Shown here piece by piece: positions 17,361-26,860 of a stretch of 64,000 nt of DNA. The notes beneath the pieces were generated by a model that worked only from the letters and a program-made list of their open reading frames with translations, searched no databases and was not told the origin of the DNA. The translations under genes and the position numbers were made by a program. The stretch comes from Pseudomonas sp. GV085 (lineage in GTDB: Bacteria; Pseudomonadota; Gammaproteobacteria; Pseudomonadales; Pseudomonadaceae), in assembly GCF_003050925.1 (NCBI RefSeq), contig NZ_QAOV01000001.1:124001-188000 (forward strand), in the 5' to 3' direction. Within the stretch, counting starts at the first letter, position 1, and each line of letters opens with the position of its first letter.

Positions 17361-18812
17361 TCACTGCGCGATGGTTTTCACCGCCACGCCACGCTCAATC
17401 GGGTTGGACCGACCATAGATATCCTCAAACCGCTCGATATCGTCTTCGCCCAGGTAGCTGCCCGATTGCACTTCGATAATCTCGAGTGGAATCTTCCCCG
17501 GGTTACGCAGGCGATGCACCGAAGCGATCGGAATATAGGTCGACTGGTTCTCGGTCAGCAGGAACACGTTCTCGTCACAGGTCACCTCGGCGGTGCCGCT
17601 GACGACGATCCAGTGTTCGGCGCGGTGGTGGTGCATCTGCAGCGACAGGCACGCGCCCGGTTTGACCGAGATGTGCTTGACCTGGAAGCGCCCGCCCATG
17701 TCCACCGAGTCGTAGGAGCCCCACGGACGGTAGACCTCGCAGTGGTTCTGGGTTTCGCTGCGGCCCTGTTCGTTGAGGGTGTTGACCATCTGTTTCACGC
17801 CTTGGACCTTGTCCTTGTGGGCGATCATCATGGCGTCCTTGGTTTCCACCACGACGATGTTTTCCAGGCCGATCACCGACACCAGTTTGCCGTTGCCGTG
17901 GATCATGCAGTTTTTGCTGTCCTGGATCACCACGTCGCCTTTGGTGACGTTGCCGTTGGCGTCTTTTTTATTGACTTCCCACAGCGACGACCAGCAGCCG
18001 ACATCGCTCCAGCCAGCGGTCAGCGGCACGACGCAGGCGCGTTGGGTTTTTTCCATCACCGAGTAGTCGATGGAGTTGTCCGGGCAGCAGGCGAAGGTAG
18101 CTTCGTCGAAAGTGATGGTGTCGGCATCCTGCTGGCTGCGTTCCAGGGTCAGCAGGCAGGTGTCGTAGATGTCCGGATCGTGCTTTTTCAGCTCTTCGAG
18201 GAAACGGCTGGCGCGGAACAGGAACATGCCGCTGTTCCAGAAGTAACCGCCGGACTGGACGAACTCGGTGGCGCGCTTCACGTCGGGTTTTTCGACGAAG
18301 TGCGAGACGCGGCTGACGCCTTCAGGCAGCAGCGAGTCGTTGGTCGACTTGATGTAGCCATAACCGGTTTCCGGTTTGGTGGCCGGTACGCCGAACAGCA
18401 CCATTTCACCGTTTTCGGCGGCGACGGTGGCCAGGGCCAGGGCGCGTTGCAAGGCTTTCTGGTCTTCCAGCACGTGGTCGGCCGGCAATACCAGCATCAG
18501 CTCGTCGCGACCTTCACTGACCAGCATCATCGCGGTCAGGGCCACGGCCGGCGCAGTGTTGCGACCGAACGGTTCCATCAGGATGCGCTGGGATTCCAGC
18601 TTGCGGGCGGCCAGCTGCTCGTTGACGATGAAACGGTGGTCCTTGTTGCAGACCACGATTGGCGAATCCATGCCTTCGAACACCAGGCGTTCCAGGGTTT
18701 GCTGGAACAGGGTGTGTTCGCCGGTCAGGGCCAGGAACTGCTTAGGGAATTGTTTGCGGGAAAGCGGCCAAAGACGTGAGCCACTACCACCTGACAAGAT
18801 CACCGGAATCAT
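17361..18812 (-). CDS. algA: Mannose-1-phosphate guanylyltransferase / mannose-6-phosphate isomerase
   Basis: Bifunctional cytoplasmic enzyme of GDP-mannose synthesis, 483 residues, matching the usual AlgA length. It performs the first (isomerase) and third (GDP-mannose pyrophosphorylase) steps towards GDP-mannuronate. The N-terminal nucleotidyltransferase signature GGSGSRLWPLSRKQFPKQF is present, as is the FVEKPD motif. The C-terminal cupin isomerase domain has PWGSYDSVD and the metal-site run HHHRAEHW. The start MIPVILSGG follows AAGGAG by seven nt. It is the last gene of the alginate operon, separated from algF by 212 bp with a REP pair, so it may also have its own promoter. Confidence 0.97.
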   Translation of the reverse strand: MIPVILSGGSGSRLWPLSRKQFPKQFLALTGEHTLFQQTLERLVFEGMDSPIVVCNKDHRFIVNEQLAARKLESQRILMEPFGRNTAPAVALTAMMLVSEGRDELMLVLPADHVLEDQKALQRALALATVAAENGEMVLFGVPATKPETGYGYIKSTNDSLLPEGVSRVSHFVEKPDVKRATEFVQSGGYFWNSGMFLFRASRFLEELKKHDPDIYDTCLLTLERSQQDADTITFDEATFACCPDNSIDYSVMEKTQRACVVPLTAGWSDVGCWSSLWEVNKKDANGNVTKGDVVIQDSKNCMIHGNGKLVSVIGLENIVVVETKDAMMIAHKDKVQGVKQMVNTLNEQGRSETQNHCEVYRPWGSYDSVDMGGRFQVKHISVKPGACLSLQMHHHRAEHWIVVSGTAEVTCDENVFLLTENQSTYIPIASVHRLRNPGKIPLEIIEVQSGSYLGEDDIERFEDIYGRSNPIERGVAVKTIAQ

Positions 18813-18899
18813 GTTGTTACTCCTTGAATATCGATTGGTTAGAGCCACGAAAGTTCTGTCGTTTCACTCTTGTTTTTGTTCCGTGTCCGGCTGGCCTTT

Positions 18900-18998
18900 G
18901 TAGGAGCGAGCTTGCTCGCGATGGAGGCTAACGATGATGTTGGGCACCAGAAGCAACGCGGTGCCCTTGAGTTCATCGCGAGCAAGCTCGCTCCTACA
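18900..18998. repeat. REP pair, GAGCTTGCTCGCGATG family, in algF-algA junction
   Basis: GTAGGAGCGAGCTTGCTCGCG and inverted CGCGAGCAAGCTCGCTCCTAC about 57 bp apart. It lies inside the alginate operon. Confidence 0.9.
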
Positions 18999-19024
18999 GG
19001 GTCTTGGTCAGCCTGAAAAATGTA

Positions 19025-19681
19025 TTAGCGCGTCGACACCGGGCGTTTGACCCAGACCGGCGACAGGCTGCTGCCGCTGCCGGTGACGTACAGCACCGCG
19101 GCTTCACCGCGTTCCAGGGCGACCGGTTTCACGTCGCCGACTTTGGTGGTGCCGTCATACAGCGCCAGGCTGACCTTCACCGGGTTGATTTCACGCTCGC
19201 CACGGCCTTTGGCTGCCACGTTCGGGACCACGTCGGTCTTGCCATCGGCGGTCTTCAGGGTCAGCGCCTTGTCGCTGAGGTTTTGCATGCGTACCAGGGA
19301 CTTCTGCTTGTTCTTGAACGGCGGTTCCTCGATCAGTTGTGGTGCGCCGCTGGCGTTGTTGACCAGGGTGTAATAGTGGTCGCCGGCCAGTTTCACCGGC
19401 AGGGTCTGGCTACCGACCTTGGCGCTGTAGTCGCCGCCCGGCATGAAGCTGAAGTCACTGCTCGACAGCGGCGCGACGTCGCTCAGGTTGGTGCTGCCGA
19501 CGGTGGCGCTGACTTCGGCGTTGCTGGCGTTGTAGATACGCACGAAGGTCGAGCCTTTCGGTGCGGTCGGGCCGTACAGGGCAGCGTCGCCACCGGCGAA
19601 AGCCTGTACCGACAGCACACTGAGGCCGGCAACCAGGGCAAAGCGTTTGGCGAGACGACGCGGAGTTGTAGTGAAAGTCAT
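19025..19681 (-). CDS. algF: Alginate O-acetyltransferase accessory protein AlgF
   Basis: 218-residue periplasmic protein needed for alginate O-acetylation. The signal peptide is clear (RFALVAGLSVLSVQAFAGG, cleavage near residue 29). The rest is beta-rich (GSTFVRIYNASNAEVSATVG, then VKVSLALYDGTTKVGDVKPV), as expected of its two-domain jelly-roll structure. Starts 14 nt after the algJ stop. In the P. aeruginosa system it works with AlgI, AlgJ and AlgX. Confidence 0.95.
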   Translation of the reverse strand: MTFTTTPRRLAKRFALVAGLSVLSVQAFAGGDAALYGPTAPKGSTFVRIYNASNAEVSATVGSTNLSDVAPLSSSDFSFMPGGDYSAKVGSQTLPVKLAGDHYYTLVNNASGAPQLIEEPPFKNKQKSLVRMQNLSDKALTLKTADGKTDVVPNVAAKGRGEREINPVKVSLALYDGTTKVGDVKPVALERGEAAVLYVTGSGSSLSPVWVKRPVSTR

Positions 19682-19695
19682 GGTGTACCTCTCTT

Positions 19696-20871
19696 TCAGT
19701 TTTGCGCCCGGTCGGGCGTCTCGGATTTGTTGGTGATGGCTACGTTTTGTTGGCGCGCGCCGGCTTGTTTAAGCTCTGCGACCCACTGCGGGTCGGCGTC
19801 GCCGATTTCGTTGTTCACAGGCAGATATCGTTCAGGGAACTCCCAGATCAGCACCTGTGGCGGGCTGTTCTTGAAGGCATCGCTTTTCAAGTAGCTGAGC
19901 ATCGGCAGAATCGGGCCGTGGCCGTCTTCGGCGTAATTGACCACGTCGCTGTGCAGCGCCTGCTTGAGCGCACCGACGAAGTTCCAGTTGGGGTTGGCGC
20001 TGTAGCTGGTGCCGATCAGGGCTACCGGCACTTCGGTGTTGGCGAACAGCGCGTCGTCGCCAGCGGGCTGATCTTCAGCCGCGACCGTATTGCGCTTCTG
20101 CAAGGGTTCTTCCTTGGGCATCAGGTTTTCGAACAGCGGGTCCAGTGGCAGGAACAGACGCAGGTCACCCTTGTGGGTGATGGTCTCCGCCGGTTCAGTA
20201 ACGAAACGCTGCGGCTCGCCGCTCAGCGGGTACTTGTCGGCAATGGTCTTGGCCAGACGGTTGGCAGCGATCTCGGCACCTTGCGGCGTCCAGTGGGTGT
20301 CGGTGCGCAGGAACACTTGCTGGCCATCCTGTTTGGCCTGTTGCAGCGGGCCGAGCAGGTCAGGGGCTGGAATCCGGTCGGCGGCCAGGCGTTGGTGGAA
20401 ATCCTTGTAGAGGTTGGCGTGGATGCTCGCCGGCTTCACCTCACCGAGGTGTTCCGGGTACAGGCGCACTTTGGCCGGCACCACCGCCATTACCAGTTGC
20501 ACGCCTTTCTCTTTCAGGGTCTGGCGCACGCCTTCGACCAGCGCGTAGTTGCCTTGCAGGTTCAACTCTTCGTTGACCACCGGGTGGAATTCTTCATCGC
20601 TGTACAACCACTGGTCGCGACCGAGCACCACGCCCGGACGACCTTCGTTGAACAGCTTGAAATCCAGCGCGGCCCAGAGGTTGGTGCCCAGGCGCTTGAT
20701 CGGGAACTCGTCGTCGTAGTGGGTTTCCACGGCCTTGGTCCAGCGACCGTTGAGCACCGTCGCATCGGCGTTGGTGCTGAAGCCGAAGAAGCTGCGCACC
20801 GACCACAGACCGAGCACCAGCAGGGTCACCAGGAACAGCGCGATGTAGAAGATGCGTAATGAGCGGGTCAT
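19696..20871 (-). CDS. algJ: Alginate O-acetylase AlgJ (SGNH-like)
   Basis: 391 residues with an N-terminal signal anchor (IFYIALFLVTLLVLGLWSV). Periplasmic acetylesterase/transferase-like component. The SGNH-type catalytic residues appear as D191 and H193 in RTDTHWTP and S289 in IGTSYS. These correspond, one residue shifted, to the D190/H192/S288 triad reported for P. aeruginosa AlgJ. It is a paralogue of AlgX in the same operon. Lies between algI and algF with short gaps, so cotranscribed. Confidence 0.96.
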   Translation of the reverse strand: MTRSLRIFYIALFLVTLLVLGLWSVRSFFGFSTNADATVLNGRWTKAVETHYDDEFPIKRLGTNLWAALDFKLFNEGRPGVVLGRDQWLYSDEEFHPVVNEELNLQGNYALVEGVRQTLKEKGVQLVMAVVPAKVRLYPEHLGEVKPASIHANLYKDFHQRLAADRIPAPDLLGPLQQAKQDGQQVFLRTDTHWTPQGAEIAANRLAKTIADKYPLSGEPQRFVTEPAETITHKGDLRLFLPLDPLFENLMPKEEPLQKRNTVAAEDQPAGDDALFANTEVPVALIGTSYSANPNWNFVGALKQALHSDVVNYAEDGHGPILPMLSYLKSDAFKNSPPQVLIWEFPERYLPVNNEIGDADPQWVAELKQAGARQQNVAITNKSETPDRAQN

Positions 20872-20882
20872 GGTCAGATCCC

Positions 20883-22448
20883 TCAGAACTGGAAGTAAAG
20901 GAACGGCGAGAAGCTTTGCGCCGAGAGTTTGAGAATCGAGGCGATGAACAGCAGCAGCACCAGCGCACGCATCACGTAGCGCGACCAGTCAGCGGTCCAG
21001 TAGGCCGGTTGCACCTGGGCTTCGACGCCGACGGTGTAGCCAGGCTGGTGGATGTTTGCCGGGTTATCCCCAGGCACGGCCTTGATCGTTCCCGGTGTCG
21101 CAGCGGCCGGGCCGTCGGCGTCGACGTTCACTGCAGGCTTGGTCTTGGCCGGTGGCTGATTGGTGTAGAAGTCGCGCAGGCCGAAGAACGCCAGGGTCAC
21201 GTAAGCCACGATCAGCGTTGCCACTTGCAGGCCGGTGAGGCTGGCCTGGTTGAGTTCCGACAGCGACCAGTCGCCGAAGCTGAACATCGCGCCGTACATG
21301 CGCCCGGCGACGTGCAGGTTTTCTGCGCGGAAGATCACCCAGCCCATCACCACCAACAGGAAGGTCATCACCCAGCGGATCGGATTGAAGCTGCGTGGAG
21401 AAGTATTCAGGCCGATGGCTTTTTCAATCGCCAGCCACATGCCGTGCCACGCACCCCAGACGATGTAGGTGATGTTCGCGCCGTGCCACAGACCGCCGAG
21501 CAGCATGGTCAGGAACAGATTGCGATAGGTCATCAGCGTGCCTTTGCGGTTACCGCCGAGGGTGATGTACAGGTAGTCACGCAGCCAGGTCGACAGGCTG
21601 ATGTGCCAGCGCCGCCAGAACTCGGTGATCGACTGGCTGACGTAAGGCTGCTTGAAGTTTTCCATGAAGCGAAAACCCATCATCAGGCCCAGGCCGATGG
21701 CCATGTCGCTGTAACCGGAGAAGTCGAAATACAGCTGCGCGGTGTACGCCAGCGCGCCGAGCCAGGCATCGCCCGTGGTCGGGTTTTGCAGGGCGAAACA
21801 GTGGTCGGCCACCACCGCCAGGGTATCGGCGATGAAGACTTTCTTGATGAAACCCTGCATGAACCGCGTGCAGCCCTCGGAGAACTTGTCGAGGGTGTGG
21901 GTGCGGTTGTTGAACTGGTCGGCCAGGTCACGGAAACGCAACACGGGGCCGGCGATCAAGTGCGGGAAGATCGCCACGAACGCCGCGAAGTCGATCAGGT
22001 TGCGGGTCGCCGGGGTATCGCCACGGTAGACGTCGATGATGTAGCTGATGGACTCGAAGACGTAGAACGAGATCCCGATCGGCAGCAGCACGTGGGTCAG
22101 GATGAACGGCGAAAGACCCACCGACGTCATCATCGCGTTGATGCTGTCGACGCCGAAGTTGGCGTACTTGAAGTAGCCGAGGATGCACAGGTCGACGGCC
22201 ACGCCGAGCAGCAGCCAGCGCTGTGCCGGTTTGGTCCTGACCCCGGCGGCACCGACTTTCAGGCCGATCCAGTAGTTCCACAGCGTGACGCCGGCGAACA
22301 GCGCGAGGAAGTCCACACGCCACCAGGCGTAGAACACGTAACTGGCAATCAGCAGCAGCAGATTGCGATAGCGTTGCCCGCTCAGGTAGTACAAGCCGAG
22401 GAAGATCGGCAAGAACAAAAACAGGAACACGTTGGATGAAAAAACCAT
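20883..22448 (-). CDS. algI: Alginate O-acetyltransferase AlgI (MBOAT family)
   Basis: 521-residue polytopic inner-membrane protein that passes acetyl groups across the membrane for alginate modification. The start MVFSSNVFLFLFLPIF follows AAGGAG. At least ten hydrophobic segments are visible. The essential MBOAT histidine is H322 in GGLWHGAN, the same number as reported for P. aeruginosa AlgI, and FDFSGYSDMAIG and EFWRRWHISLSTW are family hallmarks. There is a 204-bp gap to algL, holding a REP pair and C/G-rich tracts, which is unusual inside this operon. Confidence 0.97.
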   Translation of the reverse strand: MVFSSNVFLFLFLPIFLGLYYLSGQRYRNLLLLIASYVFYAWWRVDFLALFAGVTLWNYWIGLKVGAAGVRTKPAQRWLLLGVAVDLCILGYFKYANFGVDSINAMMTSVGLSPFILTHVLLPIGISFYVFESISYIIDVYRGDTPATRNLIDFAAFVAIFPHLIAGPVLRFRDLADQFNNRTHTLDKFSEGCTRFMQGFIKKVFIADTLAVVADHCFALQNPTTGDAWLGALAYTAQLYFDFSGYSDMAIGLGLMMGFRFMENFKQPYVSQSITEFWRRWHISLSTWLRDYLYITLGGNRKGTLMTYRNLFLTMLLGGLWHGANITYIVWGAWHGMWLAIEKAIGLNTSPRSFNPIRWVMTFLLVVMGWVIFRAENLHVAGRMYGAMFSFGDWSLSELNQASLTGLQVATLIVAYVTLAFFGLRDFYTNQPPAKTKPAVNVDADGPAAATPGTIKAVPGDNPANIHQPGYTVGVEAQVQPAYWTADWSRYVMRALVLLLFIASILKLSAQSFSPFLYFQF

Positions 22449-22490
22449 CCCGGTCTCTCCTTGTTTGAACCAACAGTCAAGGGCCAGTGG

Positions 22491-22522
22491 CCCCCCCAAA
22501 CCCCCCACAAAAATCCGGGGGG
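22491..22522 (-). other. G/C homopolymer tracts in the algI leader
   Basis: The plus strand reads CCCCCCC AAA CCCCCC and, 10 nt later, GGGGGG. In the minus-strand mRNA this gives a C6 run that can pair with either of two following G runs (G6 or G7). It lies about 43-74 nt upstream of the algI start. Confidence 0.6.
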
Positions 22523-22554
22523 ATTACACAAATCTAAAACCCGACACCGCCCTT

Positions 22555-22639
22555 GGAGGAGCTGCCGAAGGCTGCGATCTTTTGATCTTGATCTTTAAAA
22601 GCAGGATCAAAAGATCGCAGCCTTCGGCAGCTCCTACAG
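22555..22639. repeat. REP pair, GCTGCGATCTTTTGATC family, in algL-algI junction
   Basis: AGGAGCTGCCGAAGGCTGCG and its complement CGCAGCCTTCGGCAGCTCCT flank GATCTTTTGATC / GATCAAAAGATC. The palindrome is almost perfect. It lies within the alginate operon between algL and algI. Confidence 0.9.
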
Positions 22640-22652
22640 GGGGGTGTTTGTC

Positions 22653-23777
22653 CTAAGAACCCTTGCTGCCCTTTTCATTGGCCGGGTCGTAGACCTTGGT
22701 CAGGTCACCGCCTAGGCGGAAGTTCTTGAACGGTTGCATCTTGTGCTTCTTCTCCAGTACGTCCGGCGTACAGGTGTAGAGCGAGCAGAACGGTTCGAGC
22801 CAGGCGAATTTCATGCCCTCTTTCAGGTCGGTCATGTCCTGTTCCTTGCCGTTCTTTTCCTCGAACTCATCCGGGTCTTTCACCCCGGACAGCACCCGAT
22901 CACCCAGGCGTTTGAGTGCGCCATTGTTTTCCTGGCGCAAGTCCACGCCGTTGACCTGGGCGAAACTGGCGATCATCGTCAGCGGCGGCAGGGCGTAGTT
23001 GTGGTAGGCCAGCGCCCGTTGCTGGCGCTTGAGTTCGTTGGGCAGATAGCCGTCGGCATCGATCTGATTGGCGCCGACCTTGTATTCCTTCACCGCCCAG
23101 TCGAACAGGTCGCGACGGTTGGTGGCGACGGAAGTGGCCATCACCGACCAGGCAGCCCAGTACGAGTGGTTGTTGGTCTGGTCAAGCGGCAGGTTGTCCC
23201 AGTCGCTGACCACCTGGTCGGCCATCTTGCTGAACCAGGCTTCGATCAACTGCGCTTCCTGCTGATGGGTGGCCAGCGGGTGGGAGTCGGAAAACTTCAG
23301 GCGGATATACGCCGAAGCCATGCTGCCCAATGCCCATTTGCGCATCGACTTGCCGGTGTGGTTGAAGTCCCTGGACATCAATGCATCGGCCTGGGCCCAG
23401 GTCGTCAGCCAGCTCAACGTGCATTCCAGTTGTTCCGGGCGACCGTCACGCATGAACTGCATCACGCGCTTGCTGGTGCCGCGCTCGATCTTGGTGATGT
23501 CGGCGGTGCTCTCGCGAAAGGCTTTTTCCGACTGCACATTCAGGGTCGCGCGGGCCTTGTCCGAACCTTCGTACTTGCTGCGAAATTGCAACGAGCCGGT
23601 GTACGGCGTCGGCATTGCATCGCAGCCTTCGCTCTTGTCGCCCGTCTTGAATTTATCCACAGGCGCAAAATAGCCCTGGGGTGGACGCAGTGGCGCAGCC
23701 GCTTGTGTGGCTCCGGCGAACATCGCCAGGCTCAAAAGCGTCGGTGCCAACAGTGTTGAAAATTTCGGATTGCGCAT
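22653..23777 (-). CDS. algL: Periplasmic poly(beta-D-mannuronate) lyase (alginate lyase)
   Basis: 374 residues, PL5 family. It cleaves alginate by beta-elimination and clears stray polymer from the periplasm during export. The start MRNPKF is chosen because GAGGT sits five nt before it; MRSAM at 23789 overlaps the algX stop and is also possible. The signal peptide ends near [15 protein letters not shown]. Active-site segments [12 protein letters not shown] (His) and [16 protein letters not shown] (Arg, Tyr) are present. Followed by a 204-bp junction before algI. Confidence 0.96.
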   Translation of the reverse strand: MRNPKFSTLLAPTLLSLAMFAGATQAAAPLRPPQGYFAPVDKFKTGDKSEGCDAMPTPYTGSLQFRSKYEGSDKARATLNVQSEKAFRESTADITKIERGTSKRVMQFMRDGRPEQLECTLSWLTTWAQADALMSRDFNHTGKSMRKWALGSMASAYIRLKFSDSHPLATHQQEAQLIEAWFSKMADQVVSDWDNLPLDQTNNHSYWAAWSVMATSVATNRRDLFDWAVKEYKVGANQIDADGYLPNELKRQQRALAYHNYALPPLTMIASFAQVNGVDLRQENNGALKRLGDRVLSGVKDPDEFEEKNGKEQDMTDLKEGMKFAWLEPFCSLYTCTPDVLEKKHKMQPFKNFRLGGDLTKVYDPANEKGSKGS

Positions 23778-23785
23778 GGCAGACC

Positions 23786-25237
23786 TCATTGCCCGACCGA
23801 AGCAGTACGCTGCTCGGCGCCCGGGAACACGTTGCGTTTGCAAATTTTCGCTTCGACTTTCTGTGGCGCGGCACCGGCTTGTTCCGGGCCCTGGACTTCG
23901 ACGGCCAGCAGGTTCTGCGAGGCCCAGTCTTCGTCCGTGCGCAACTCGAAGGCGAAACGCCCGTCAGTCTCGGAGGTTTCCGGTTTGTCGATCTTGATGT
24001 CCTCGTGGCGACCGTTCATGTACCAGAGGGTGGCTTGCAGGGTTTTCACCGAAGTGTCGGCGAAGCGGATGTCGACCTGGTGGCTACCGTTGCGCAGGTC
24101 CATGTTCTTGCTGTTGACCATCAACTCGTTTTTGCCCGGCTTGAGCGTGGCGCTGCCGGACATCTGTGCATCCTTGCCTTCGCAACCGTTGTCCAGCAGC
24201 GCCATCATCTGGCGGTAGATGGTTTCCTGGTCGAGGCGGTACAGCGGCGAGAATTCCCAGATGAGAATCTTCGGCGGGTTCTTCTGGAACTCGTCGCTGC
24301 CCAGGTACTGCAGCATCGAACCTTCCAGGCCACCGCCGGGGAACGCCACGTTGAGGATGTCAGCGCCGATGGCTTCTTCGAGGAATCCGGCGAAGTTGTA
24401 GTTCTTGCCGCTATGGGACGTGCCCACGAGGGTGATCTGCGGGTTACCGGAGTCGCCGAACAGATCGCCATCGCCCGCTTCGCCCTTTGGCTCTGTGGTG
24501 AACTGATCCATGTACTGGATCGCGTAGCTGGTGCCGCAGAGTTGACCGGCCATGTTGTGCAATGTTCCGGTCTTGCCCATGCGACCTGACTTTTTGGTCT
24601 CGAATTCGCGCTTGGGAATGTCGGCGAATTCAGGCAATTGCTTGACCTTCTCGGCGACGATTTTCGCTGTGCGCTGGGCACCGTACGGGGTCCAGTGCTG
24701 GTCGCCACGGAAGTAGAAGTCGTGGGCGGGCAGGGTGTCGGGCAATGACTCGTTGGTCAGCGGCGACAGGTCCGGAACGACGTAGCCCATCTGCGCGAAA
24801 CGACCGAGCATGGACTTGTAGTTTCTCAGTGCCTTGTCGAAGTCGTAGCTGGCTTTCTCCGCCGGGTTGAGCTTGTTGCGGTTCACCAGGCCACGGGTCG
24901 GCTGGTACACGACAACCAGTTCCACGCCTTTGCTCTTGAACGCATCGTGCAGTTGTTTCATGCGTTTGTAGCCGGCGGGTGTGGTGTCGAATTCGGTGCG
25001 CAAGTCTTCTTGCGTACGGAACAACCAGTCACCCTGGGCCTGTACCAGCGTGGTGAAGTTCTGCTGGTAACGGGTGGTGTAGTTTTTCGGATCGTGAGCA
25101 GCCGGGCACAGGCTGCAGCACGGTTCGGCAGAGAATTTTGGTGGGGCAACTTCATCGGCACGCGCGCCACCGCTGGCCGCGAGAATGCCGGCGGTCAGGG
25201 CCGACAGGCTGAGTAATTTGATCAGGTGTGGGTGCAT
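23786..25237 (-). CDS. algX: Alginate O-acetyltransferase AlgX
   Basis: 483-residue periplasmic protein that carries out the final acetyl transfer to mannuronate residues. There is a signal peptide ([20 protein letters not shown], cleavage about residue 27). An N-terminal SGNH-like domain shows D179 and H181 in [10 protein letters not shown] and S274 in VGTSHSG, equivalent to D174/H176/S269 of P. aeruginosa AlgX. A C-terminal carbohydrate-binding module follows from about residue 350. Cysteines CCSLC near residue 40 may form disulfides. Overlaps or nearly abuts algL; 10 nt after algG. Confidence 0.96.
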   Translation of the reverse strand: MHPHLIKLLSLSALTAGILAASGGARADEVAPPKFSAEPCCSLCPAAHDPKNYTTRYQQNFTTLVQAQGDWLFRTQEDLRTEFDTTPAGYKRMKQLHDAFKSKGVELVVVYQPTRGLVNRNKLNPAEKASYDFDKALRNYKSMLGRFAQMGYVVPDLSPLTNESLPDTLPAHDFYFRGDQHWTPYGAQRTAKIVAEKVKQLPEFADIPKREFETKKSGRMGKTGTLHNMAGQLCGTSYAIQYMDQFTTEPKGEAGDGDLFGDSGNPQITLVGTSHSGKNYNFAGFLEEAIGADILNVAFPGGGLEGSMLQYLGSDEFQKNPPKILIWEFSPLYRLDQETIYRQMMALLDNGCEGKDAQMSGSATLKPGKNELMVNSKNMDLRNGSHQVDIRFADTSVKTLQATLWYMNGRHEDIKIDKPETSETDGRFAFELRTDEDWASQNLLAVEVQGPEQAGAAPQKVEAKICKRNVFPGAEQRTASVGQ

Positions 25238-25247
25238 AAGATTATCC

Positions 25248-26834
25248 TCAGTCCCGCATTTCGGTCTGGCGTTCGACGGGGTCGATCAGCACGGCTTTCT
25301 GCTGGCGCACCAGCAGGTCGAGAATTTCATCCTGGCGCTCGCCAAGGATGCCGGTGAAGCTGATGCCGCTGGATTTGGTCGGCGCGAGCATCGACACGCG
25401 ATACAGCTCGACACTCAGTGGCGAGTCGATGGACAGCGGGCCACTGCCGTTGGCCGCCAGCTCACCGCCGACCACGATCAGCGACACCTGGGCGTCGAAC
25501 GGGTCGAGCTTGATGTCACGGTCGGTGTTGCTCAGGTCCTTGATGTGCCCGTAGACGCCGGTCAGGCCGTTGGCCATGGCGACGTTTTCGTAGAGGCGAA
25601 TGTTCACGCTGTTACGAATGCGGATGCCGTGGCGCTTGTTGCTCAACACGCGGTTGCCCCACAGCAGGTTGTCAGCACTCTCGTAGAGGGTGATGCCGTC
25701 GGTGTGGTTCTGGTAGATCTCGTTGTGGGCAATCAGGTTGTTGACGCTGTTACGGTCGATCACCAGCCCCGAGAGGTGGTTGTCGTAGCTGCGGTTGTTG
25801 AAGATGAAGCTGTCGTTGACCTCACGGGAAATAATGATCCCGTGCTTCTTCTTCGTTCCATACACCGTGTTGTCGGCAATGATCAGGCCGTGGGAACGGT
25901 CGTGCGGGTCGATGCCGTAGACGATGTTGTCTTTGTAGGTGTTGCCCTTGACCACGAAGTCGCGGGTTTCATAGCAGTAGAAGCCGTACCACATGTCCGA
26001 GAATTCGGAGCCGACGATCCAGCCGGTCGGCTCAGGGCGCTTGAGCACCTTGGCCATGTTTGGCGTGTACTGGGAAATACTCACGCCATAGGACTTACTG
26101 TTGGCGTAGCCGAAGCTGGCGATCTTGCTGTTGGCGATGTAGGTCTCGGTACCGCCCCAGGCCAGCAGGAACGGACGGAATTCCTTGGGCGAAGTGAACG
26201 TCGCCGGGCCGTTGTCTTTCTCGCGCCAGCCAGTGATTTTGGTATCGCGAACGAACAGCTGGCCGTCGTTGACCAGGAACGTACCGGCCTCCTGGGACAG
26301 GCGCAGTTCCTGGGTCTGCTTGTCGATTTCCAGGATGCCGTGGCGACCGACCACGATCGGCAACCGGGAGAGGAACACACCCGGCGAGGTTTCGCTGAAG
26401 TACTGCTTGGGCAGCTTCTTCGCTAGGTCCTTGAGGTTCATGTAGCCGTCGTCGACGAAGATCGCCTGGGGGATGCCGTGCTGACGCACCACCCACTCGG
26501 CCATCTTGTTGTCACCACCGATGAAGTCCTTCAGGGCGTCTTCCTGCATCATCCGGCGCACACTGATCTTGCCGGCCTTGCTGCGCACGATTTTCGCGGC
26601 GATAGCCTCAGCGGTGTAGCCGGAAACGTCCGGCAGTTTCGGCTTGGCCAGTTCCAGCGGCGCGGTCGGTGCGCTGCTGACGGTGTAGGTCTTGGCCTGT
26701 TGCAGTCCCTTGGCGACGGTGGCCGGCTTGCCTTGTTGAGGCACCGCCGGCTCCACATTGGCGAAGGCAGCCGCGCTGGCCAGCAGCATTGCGCCGGCCA
26801 GCAAGGTCAAGGAACCTTTCTTGGCACTGTTCAT
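25248..26834 (-). CDS. algG: Mannuronan C5-epimerase AlgG
   Basis: 528-residue periplasmic enzyme that converts polymer mannuronate to guluronate. The start MNSAKKGSL is preferred because GGGAG lies nine nt upstream; an ATG at 26861 overlaps the algE stop. The signal peptide ends near AAAFANVEP. The right-handed beta-helix is seen as repeating GNTY, DNTV, NRSYD and HNEIYQNHT turns. The catalytic DPHD motif is at residues 309-312 (GIDPHDRSHG). Works in the periplasmic scaffold with AlgK, AlgX and Alg44. Confidence 0.97.
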   Translation of the reverse strand: MNSAKKGSLTLLAGAMLLASAAAFANVEPAVPQQGKPATVAKGLQQAKTYTVSSAPTAPLELAKPKLPDVSGYTAEAIAAKIVRSKAGKISVRRMMQEDALKDFIGGDNKMAEWVVRQHGIPQAIFVDDGYMNLKDLAKKLPKQYFSETSPGVFLSRLPIVVGRHGILEIDKQTQELRLSQEAGTFLVNDGQLFVRDTKITGWREKDNGPATFTSPKEFRPFLLAWGGTETYIANSKIASFGYANSKSYGVSISQYTPNMAKVLKRPEPTGWIVGSEFSDMWYGFYCYETRDFVVKGNTYKDNIVYGIDPHDRSHGLIIADNTVYGTKKKHGIIISREVNDSFIFNNRSYDNHLSGLVIDRNSVNNLIAHNEIYQNHTDGITLYESADNLLWGNRVLSNKRHGIRIRNSVNIRLYENVAMANGLTGVYGHIKDLSNTDRDIKLDPFDAQVSLIVVGGELAANGSGPLSIDSPLSVELYRVSMLAPTKSSGISFTGILGERQDEILDLLVRQQKAVLIDPVERQTEMRD

Positions 26835-26860
26835 GTCGGGCACTCCCTTCGCGGTTCGCA

